A stretch of 13,384 bases of DNA from an uncultured Roseburia sp. Lineage in GTDB: Bacteria > Bacillota > Clostridia > Lachnospirales > Lachnospiraceae. The notes under the pieces are model-generated. The model worked only from the letters and a program-made list of their open reading frames with translations. It had not been told where the DNA came from and made no database searches. Shown here piece by piece: positions 7,992 through 13,384 of this stretch. Every line of letters begins with the position of its first letter. Position 1 is the stretch's first letter. The position numbers and the translations under genes were made by a program. Where the stretch lies: positions 1 to 13,384 of the forward strand of contig CAMENQ010000020.1 of assembly GCA_945928585.1 (NCBI GenBank), given 5' to 3'.

Positions 7992-10508
7992 ATGCAGGAG
8001 AAATTCACCAAAAGTGCCAGGGCTTCCATAGAGTACGCCCATAAATGTGCAAGAGATATGGAACATGGTTTTGTTGGAAGCGAGCATTTGCTATATGGAC
8101 TTGCATGTGCTGCTGATGGTGTGGCATCGGTAGTTTTAAATGATTTTAAGGTGACAGATGAGAGAATACTTGCTGCCATAGAAGGCTTTTTTACTACAAA
8201 TCCGGTAGGAATAGCTGAGCCTGAGGGCTTTTCAGGGAGAGCAAGGGCAGTTATTGAGAACTCATCAAGGGAGGCTGCAAAATATAAGACCTCCACTATA
8301 GGTACAGAGCATATTCTTATGGCTATACTAAAGGATATGGATTGTACTGCATACAGAATACTTGCCATGATGGACGTAAACCATCAGAAAATGTATGCGG
8401 AGCTTCTTATGGCTATGGGTGAGGAACCGTCCATTGCAAAAGAAGAATTTCAAAATGGCAGACCTGTAAAAAACAGAGCCGGTAAGGGTTCATTTCTGGC
8501 ACAGTACAGCAGAAATCTTACTGAGCTTGCCAAAGAGGGTAAGCTTGATCCTGTTGTAAAAAGAGATAATGAAATAAAACGTGTTATTCAGATTTTAAGC
8601 CGGAGAACAAAGAATAATCCATGTCTTATAGGCGAACCGGGAGTAGGAAAAACTGCTATAGTAGAGGGACTTGCCATGAAAATTGTTGAGGGCGATGTGC
8701 CGGATACAGTCAGGGATTTAAGAGTACTTACCCTTGATTTGTCAGGTATGGTGGCAGGTTCAAAATACAGAGGCGAGTTTGAGGAGCGTATAAAGCGTAT
8801 AATCAATGAAGTAAAAAATGATGGTAATATACTTCTTTTCATAGATGAAATTCATACCATTATAGGTGCCGGCGGGGCAGAGGGTGCCATAGATGCGGCA
8901 AATATTTTAAAGCCTTCACTTGCCCGTGGGGAAATTCAGATAATCGGAGCAACTACTATATCTGAATACCGGAAATATTTTGAGAAAGATGCAGCACTGG
9001 AAAGGAGATTTCAGCCGGTAAATATTGAGGAGCCTGATGAAGCATCAGCCATAGAAATATTAAACGGACTGAAAGCAAAATATGAGGAGCATCATGGAGT
9101 CATCATTACTGACGGAGCAATAAAAGCGGCAGTACAGATGTCTGAACGTTATATAAATGACAGACATTTGCCTGACAAGGCTATAGATCTTATAGACGAG
9201 GCAGCATCAAAGGTGTCTTTAAGTTCATATCAGGCACCTCCCGGAATAAAAGAGCTTGAGGAAAAAATTGCTGCGTGTGAAAAAATGATTGAGACATATA
9301 TTGTAGATGAGATGTATGCAAAGGCAGGACAGATAAAGGTACAGATGGAGAAAGCCGAGGAGCAGCTCATAAAAATGAAGGAAAAATGGATGAATTCCAA
9401 GAGAAGAAAGACTGCACAGGTAGATGAAAATGATATAGCAGATGTTGTTTCAATGTGGACAAAAATACCTGTACAAAAGCTTTCTGAATCAGAAAGTACA
9501 AGGCTTAAAAAGCTTGAAAAAATTCTCCATGAAAGAGTAGTCGGACAGCAGGAGGCTGTAAGTGCAGTGGCAAGAGCCGTTAAAAGAGGCAGGGTTGGTC
9601 TTAAGGATCCAAAGAGACCTATAGGTTCGTTCCTATTCCTTGGACCTACAGGTGTAGGAAAAACAGAGCTTTCAAAGGCATTGGCAGAGGCTGTTTTTGG
9701 AGATGAAAATTCCATGATAAGAGTTGATATGACAGAATACATGGAAAAGCACAGTGTATCGAAAATGATAGGCTCACCTCCGGGCTATGTGGGCTTTGAA
9801 GAGGGAGGACAGCTTAGTGAAAAGGTCAGACGAAATCCTTACTCAGTTATACTTTTTGACGAGATAGAAAAGGCTCATCCTGATGTATTTAATATACTTC
9901 TTCAGGTGCTTGATGACGGACATATTACAGATACACAGGGACGTAAGGTTGACTTTAAAAATACTATTATTATAATGACTTCAAATGCTGGTGCAGAAAG
10001 AATAATGGACAATAAAAAGCTGGGCTTCGGTGCAGGAGATGATGAAAAGGCTGATTATGAAACTATGAAGTCATCTGTTATGGACGTATTGAAAAGAATG
10101 TTTAAGCCTGAGTTTTTAAACAGAATAGATGAGACGATAGTATTCCATTCACTTACCAAAAAGGATATGGGAGACATTATCACCATTATGCTTAAGGAAA
10201 TACAGGGCAGAGTGAAGGAACAGATGGACATCACCTTAAATGTTACACCGGCAGCCAAAAAATTCATAGTGGAAAAGAATTATGATAAAAAATATGGTGC
10301 AAGACCAATAAGGCGGGCACTTCAAAATACCATTGAGGATAAGCTGGCAGAGGAGATACTTTCAGGCAATGTAAAACGGGGTGATAAGGTAAACGTCAAT
10401 GTGAGTGATAAAAAAATTATTTTTAAAACACAGGCATTGGAAGAAAAGGCATCAGAGGAAAGGGCATTAAAAGAAAAGATATCAAAAGAAAAGGTATCCA
10501 AAGAATAA
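7992..10508 (+). CDS. clpC: ClpC-type AAA+ unfoldase, ATPase subunit of Clp protease
   Basis: This 838-residue cytosolic Hsp100 protein unfolds substrates and feeds them to ClpP. It has Clp N-domain repeats (1 to about 150), a first AAA+ module with Walker A GEPGVGKT (214-221) and Walker B ending Asp285-Glu286, a middle region with a UVR-type helix pair (about 437-470) that separates ClpC from ClpA and ClpB, and a second module with GPTGVGKT (551-558) and Asp623-Glu624. Leu-Gly-Phe (677-679) sits where the ClpP-docking loop is expected, so it is likely proteolytic rather than a ClpB disaggregase. The tail from about 817 is a charged Lys/Glu/Ser repeat. AGGAGGG, overlapping the previous stop, serves as ribosome site. 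Unlike Bacillus clpC it lacks ctsR and mcsAB neighbours. Confidence 0.93.
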   Translation: MQEKFTKSARASIEYAHKCARDMEHGFVGSEHLLYGLACAADGVASVVLNDFKVTDERILAAIEGFFTTNPVGIAEPEGFSGRARAVIENSSREAAKYKTSTIGTEHILMAILKDMDCTAYRILAMMDVNHQKMYAELLMAMGEEPSIAKEEFQNGRPVKNRAGKGSFLAQYSRNLTELAKEGKLDPVVKRDNEIKRVIQILSRRTKNNPCLIGEPGVGKTAIVEGLAMKIVEGDVPDTVRDLRVLTLDLSGMVAGSKYRGEFEERIKRIINEVKNDGNILLFIDEIHTIIGAGGAEGAIDAANILKPSLARGEIQIIGATTISEYRKYFEKDAALERRFQPVNIEEPDEASAIEILNGLKAKYEEHHGVIITDGAIKAAVQMSERYINDRHLPDKAIDLIDEAASKVSLSSYQAPPGIKELEEKIAACEKMIETYIVDEMYAKAGQIKVQMEKAEEQLIKMKEKWMNSKRRKTAQVDENDIADVVSMWTKIPVQKLSESESTRLKKLEKILHERVVGQQEAVSAVARAVKRGRVGLKDPKRPIGSFLFLGPTGVGKTELSKALAEAVFGDENSMIRVDMTEYMEKHSVSKMIGSPPGYVGFEEGGQLSEKVRRNPYSVILFDEIEKAHPDVFNILLQVLDDGHITDTQGRKVDFKNTIIIMTSNAGAERIMDNKKLGFGAGDDEKADYETMKSSVMDVLKRMFKPEFLNRIDETIVFHSLTKKDMGDIITIMLKEIQGRVKEQMDITLNVTPAAKKFIVEKNYDKKYGARPIRRALQNTIEDKLAEEILSGNVKRGDKVNVNVSDKKIIFKTQALEEKASEERALKEKISKEKVSKE

Positions 10509-10516
10509 AAAATCTG

Positions 10517-10545
10517 TTGGCGAAATTTATGCTTTATGGTACAAT
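10517..10545 (+). promoter_or_regulatory. extended -10 promoter upstream of the 137-residue gene and radA
   Basis: TTGGCG (10517-10522), a 17-nt spacer and TACAAT (10540-10545), with the TG of an extended -10 at 10537-10538. It starts 9 nt after the clpC stop. Transcription would begin near 10552 and leave a leader of about 100 nt before the ATG at 10653. I see no clear hairpin or riboswitch in that leader, and no terminator between clpC and this promoter. Confidence 0.75.
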
Positions 10546-10652
10546 AATAATTATAAAATGACAGAACAGGCAGTATTATAAAAACAAATGGCTGTTATGA
10601 AAATATTGATTTAACGTGATAAAAAAGAAAAAATACACAGGAGGACATAAAA

Positions 10653-11066
10653 ATGTCAGTTATAGAAGAATTAATCCGTAAAGAAGCAGACGGAGGTATC
10701 AGCTTTGGAAATTACACACTTGATGAGAAGTCAAAGGTTTCAGATTTTGAGGCAAATGGAGACTTATATAAGGTGAAAACCTTCAAGGAAATTACAAAGC
10801 TTGAAAAAAACGGAATGTTTGTATATGAGTCAGTTCCGGGAACTGCTGTTATGAATCTTAAAGTAACAGAAAATGAAATGAAGTTTACCGTGGAAAGTGA
10901 CAATGACTCGCAGATAACAGTAGAACTTGAGCCGGAGACAGAGTATACTATATTCATTGACGGACAGAATGCAGGCAAGATGAAGACAAACCTTGGAGGA
11001 AAGCTTGTACTCAGCGTGGAGACAAAAGGTGTAAGCAGTGCAGATATAGATATAAAGAAGTGCTAG
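10653..11066 (+). CDS. conserved small protein of unknown function
   Basis: The product is 137 residues with no signal peptide and no transmembrane helix, so it is probably cytosolic. It reads as mostly beta strand, with conserved-looking segments GDLYKVKTFKEITKLEKNG, FVYESVPGTAV, and ELEPETEYTIFIDG followed by GKMKTNLGGKL. From memory, similar proteins in Lachnospiraceae are often labelled endosialidase. I see no catalytic signature to support that name and do not adopt it. AGGAGG lies 8 nt before the ATG, a strong site. It is the first gene after the promoter at 10517-10545 and radA begins 16 nt after its stop, so the two are probably co-transcribed. The function is unknown. Confidence 0.8.
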   Translation: MSVIEELIRKEADGGISFGNYTLDEKSKVSDFEANGDLYKVKTFKEITKLEKNGMFVYESVPGTAVMNLKVTENEMKFTVESDNDSQITVELEPETEYTIFIDGQNAGKMKTNLGGKLVLSVETKGVSSADIDIKKC

Positions 11067-11082
11067 TCCGGAGGAAATCATC

Positions 11083-12441
11083 TTGAAAAAAGGTAAGGAA
11101 ACTGCATTTTTTTGTAAGGAATGCGGATATGAGTCATCAAAGTGGCTGGGACAGTGCCCGGCATGTAAAGAATGGAACACTTTGGTGGAGGAGCCGGTTG
11201 TAAAAAGGGAAAAGGGCAGAACGGTTCAGGCAGGTGAAATACCAAAGCCCACGCTCTTAAAAGATATTACGGCAGGAGATGAGGAAAGGATTTCTACAGG
11301 TTTTTCCGAGCTGGACAGAGTACTTGGCGGAGGAATAGTGGCAGGTTCACTGGTACTTATAGGAGGAGATCCGGGCATAGGAAAATCCACCATACTTTTG
11401 CAAATGTGCCGTAATCTTGCAGAACTCAAAAAAAATATATTATATATATCAGGCGAAGAATCATTAAAGCAGATTAAGCTTAGGGCAGACCGTATAGGAA
11501 GCTTTGGTGATACTATGCAGCTTCTCTGTGAAACAAATCTTGACCATATAGAGGATAACTTAAGACAGATTAAGCCTGATGTTGCCATTATTGATTCTAT
11601 CCAGACAATATACAGGGAGGATGTTGCAAGTGCTCCGGGAAGTGTCAGTCAGGTAAGGGAATCTACAAACATACTTATGCAGCTTGCAAAAAGCCTTGGA
11701 ATATCCATATTTATAGTAGGACATGTAACTAAAGAGGGTGTAGTTGCAGGACCGAGAGTATTGGAGCATATGGTAGATACTGTGCTTTATTTTGAGGGTG
11801 ACAGATATGCCTCTTACAGGATTTTAAGAGGTGTAAAAAACAGATTCGGTTCTACAAATGAGATTGGCGTTTTTGAAATGTCCGATACAGGTCTTAAACA
11901 GGTGGAAAATCCTTCGGAATATATGCTGAATGGAAGACCGGAAAACACATCAGGCTCTATAGTGACATGTTCTGTAGAAGGCACAAGACCTATGCTTGTG
12001 GAAATACAGGCACTTGCCTGTAAGACAAATTTTGGTATGCCGAGGCGTACAGCAGCAGGAACGGACTATAACAGGGTAAATCTGCTTATTGCTGTGCTTG
12101 AAAAAAGACTGGGTATGTATTTTGGCGAGCATGATGTCTATATTAATATGGCAGGAGGAATCAGACTTAATGAGCCGGCCCTTGACCTTGGCATTATTCT
12201 GGCACTTATTTCAAGCTATAAGGACTGTCCTATAGATGAGAAAACAGTTGCATTCGGCGAAGTAGGACTTTCCGGTGAGGTAAGGGCAGTAAATCTTGCA
12301 CAGAGAAGAGTGACAGAGGCAAAAAAGCTTGGCTTTAAAATATGCATATTGCCAAAGGTTTCACAGGAGAGCATGAAAGACATAAAGGGTATAAAGCTTA
12401 TAGGCATCAGCAATATAAAAGAAATAATTAATTTATTTTAA
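11083..12441 (+). CDS. radA: DNA repair/recombination protein RadA (Sms)
   Basis: RadA is a RecA-like ATPase that helps process recombination intermediates and drive branch migration. The 452-residue product starts at TTG 11083, with CCGGAGGAAA placing GGAGG 8 nt upstream. This start gives the complete N-terminal zinc finger, with Cys11, Cys14, Cys25 and Cys28. Walker A GGDPGIGKST spans 94-103. The RadA signature KNRFG is at 252-256. The C-terminal third is the Lon-protease-like domain, including GGIRLNEPALDLGIILAL and AFGEVGLSGEVRAVNLAQRR. All motifs needed for activity look intact. It lies in the middle of the three-gene unit and is followed within 31 nt by the chemoreceptor fragment. Confidence 0.96.
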   Translation: MKKGKETAFFCKECGYESSKWLGQCPACKEWNTLVEEPVVKREKGRTVQAGEIPKPTLLKDITAGDEERISTGFSELDRVLGGGIVAGSLVLIGGDPGIGKSTILLQMCRNLAELKKNILYISGEESLKQIKLRADRIGSFGDTMQLLCETNLDHIEDNLRQIKPDVAIIDSIQTIYREDVASAPGSVSQVRESTNILMQLAKSLGISIFIVGHVTKEGVVAGPRVLEHMVDTVLYFEGDRYASYRILRGVKNRFGSTNEIGVFEMSDTGLKQVENPSEYMLNGRPENTSGSIVTCSVEGTRPMLVEIQALACKTNFGMPRRTAAGTDYNRVNLLIAVLEKRLGMYFGEHDVYINMAGGIRLNEPALDLGIILALISSYKDCPIDEKTVAFGEVGLSGEVRAVNLAQRRVTEAKKLGFKICILPKVSQESMKDIKGIKLIGISNIKEIINLF

Positions 12442-12472
12442 CATATAAAAAGGGATGGAGGTACATAGACAT

Positions 12473-13117
12473 ATGGGAAATCAGTTAGCAGATAAAATTA
12501 TGGATATAGTAGAGGATTTGGATGAATCTCAGCTTAAGCTGGAGAAGAATGCTTTTGATGTAATCAATTCTTCTGATACTTCGTTAAATCTTGTTAAGGA
12601 TGGTATAGGTGCTGTTGAAAGCCTTGTAAAAAAGATAGAGCAGTTAAATGAGTCTGTTAAAGCGTCACAAAAGGCAGTTGAACAGATGAAGGAAGTGTCA
12701 AATGTTATTGCGCAGTTTGCAAAGGTTATATCAGGCATTGCAAACAAAACAAATATTCTTTCACTAAATGCGTCCATAGAAGCAGCCAGAGCGGGAGAAC
12801 ATGGAAGAGGCTTTTCAGTTGTGGCAGATGAGGTTCAGAAGCTTGCTAATCAGACCAAGTCATCTTCGGCTGAAATTACTGATAAAATCAAGGCGGTTCA
12901 GGAGTATGTAGCGGGTATCACGCAGGTTATGGGTGATATATTTGCAAATTCGGAAGAGCAGAATGAGATGGCATCATCTATTGGTGAGCTTCTTAAAAAG
13001 ATGCTGGATGCGACTTTGATTGCAAATGATGTATCAAGAAATATGGAAAATGAGATTGCATATCAGAGAGATATAACAGATAAGGCAAGGGTAGCGTTGA
13101 ATAGTTGTGAGGATTAA
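12473..13117 (+). CDS. soluble methyl-accepting chemotaxis protein, signalling domain only
   Basis: The product is 214 residues when started at ATG 12473, which has GGAGG at 12457-12461; the ATG at 12455 overlaps that ribosome site. It contains the conserved chemoreceptor hairpin: [19 protein letters not shown] (residues 91-109) and [18 protein letters not shown]. The segment [12 protein letters not shown] resembles the receptor methylation helix. There is no transmembrane helix, HAMP or sensor domain. The tip residue Glu109 is almost central, leaving two arms of about 105 residues each. It could join cytoplasmic CheA/CheW arrays or act as an adaptor; no che gene is present here. It follows radA by 31 nt and is probably in the same transcript. 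Confidence 0.88.
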   Translation: MGNQLADKIMDIVEDLDESQLKLEKNAFDVINSSDTSLNLVKDGIGAVESLVKKIEQLNESVKASQKAVEQMKEVSNVIAQFAKVISGIANKTNILSLNASIEAARAGEHGRGFSVVADEVQKLANQTKSSSAEITDKIKAVQEYVAGITQVMGDIFANSEEQNEMASSIGELLKKMLDATLIANDVSRNMENEIAYQRDITDKARVALNSCED

Positions 13118-13126
13118 AATGGGGTG

Positions 13127-13190
13127 GTCCTGTCGGCTATATGAGCTTTATGACAGGCTCCTGTCTTAAAGCTCATACAGCCGGCAGGAC
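13127..13190. repeat. 64-nt near-perfect inverted repeat (long hairpin)
   Basis: Bases 13127-13157 are almost fully complementary to 13160-13190, giving a stem of about 30 positions with one G-T wobble and two mismatches around a tiny CT-centred loop. The arms carry GTCCTG, CGGCT, TATGAGCTTTA and GACAG. It begins 9 nt after the chemoreceptor stop, where a terminator would be expected. However, the downstream sequence is TGAAAAATTT rather than a T-tract, and the other strand also lacks one. It could be a repeat element, a processed 3' end, or an atypical terminator. Confidence 0.8.
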
Positions 13191-13255
13191 TGAAAAATTT
13201 AAATGATGTTTGACTAACATTATATGTTTAAAATCTATGTTCGACAAAAAAACAG

Positions 13256-13284
13256 TTGACAAGATTTCTGACATATGGTATAAA
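13256..13284 (+). promoter_or_regulatory. consensus promoter of tRNA-Trp
   Basis: TTGACA (13256-13261), a 17-nt spacer and TATAAA (13279-13284), with an extended -10 TG at 13276-13277. The predicted start near 13291 leaves about 23 nt of 5' leader before the mature tRNA. It is the best promoter match in the window, as expected for a stable RNA gene. Confidence 0.85.
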
Positions 13285-13313
13285 TATAAAGTCGGTTTTA
13301 GGACAAAGCCTAT

Positions 13314-13384
13314 AGGGGTGTAGTTCATCGGTAGAATAAGAGTCTCCAAAACTCCAGAGGAGGGTTCGATTCCTTCCACCCCTG
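13314..13384 (+). tRNA. tRNA-Trp (CCA)
   Basis: The acceptor stem AGGGGTG (13314-13320) pairs fully with CACCCCT (13377-13383), followed by discriminator G at 13384. The D stem is GTTC/GAAT with a GG-containing loop. The anticodon loop CTCCAAA (13344-13350) has anticodon CCA at 13346-13348. The T stem GAGGG/CCTTC closes loop TTCGATT. A1-U72 and G73 fit bacterial tRNA-Trp identity. The top pair of the anticodon stem (A13339, C13355) is mismatched. The window ends at the discriminator base, so whether CCA is encoded cannot be seen. Confidence 0.92.

Noticed and set aside
7218..8087. A 289-residue open frame on the minus strand, very rich in serine
   Set aside because: It is the antisense of the acidic tail region, where GAA/GAT/GAC codons read as TTC/ATC/GTC and shifted Ser codons. 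It has no credible ribosome site and overlaps two well-supported genes.
13314..13384. tRNA-Trp as an attachment site for an integrated element
   Set aside because: The window ends at the tRNA, no integrase is visible, and no repeat of the tRNA 3' end occurs in the window.

Overview
The window is a gene-dense, AT-rich stretch of a low-GC Gram-positive chromosome. All nine protein genes and the one tRNA lie on the + strand, and the longest gene-free gap is about 196 nt. Strong AGGAGG-type ribosome sites, a TTG start on radA, the clostridial form of PurN, and a secreted SH3/GH73-type hydrolase with cadherin-like and dockerin modules all suggest a gut Clostridia, most likely Lachnospiraceae. This placement is inferred from gene content, and the genus cannot be fixed from sequence alone.

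Region 1 (1-3651) is part of the de novo purine pathway: purE, purM, purN and purD, read from a good sigma-A promoter at 19-47 whose -10 box sits in a 22-bp dyad. The start of purN overlaps the end of purM. The other pur genes are not in the window.

Region 2 (3652-10508) follows with no separate promoter that I can see. It holds a secreted glucosaminidase-type protein ending in a dockerin, a membrane-anchored cohesin protein with a long acidic cytoplasmic tail, and clpC 11 nt further on. A 21-bp hairpin with a T-tract lies inside the signal-peptide codons of the glucosaminidase gene. It looks like an intrinsic terminator that would limit readthrough from the purine genes. The cohesin and dockerin genes probably encode partners that hold a peptidoglycan hydrolase at the membrane.

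Region 3 (10509-13117) starts with a strong extended -10 promoter and reads a 137-residue conserved protein of unknown function, radA, and a 214-residue soluble chemoreceptor signalling hairpin. Region 4 (13118-13384) holds a long near-perfect hairpin, a consensus promoter and a tRNA-Trp gene that ends at the window edge.

Most of this is housekeeping. The parts that deserve a second look are the cohesin/dockerin wall-hydrolase pair, the terminator buried in coding sequence, the sensor-less chemoreceptor, and the small gene upstream of radA.
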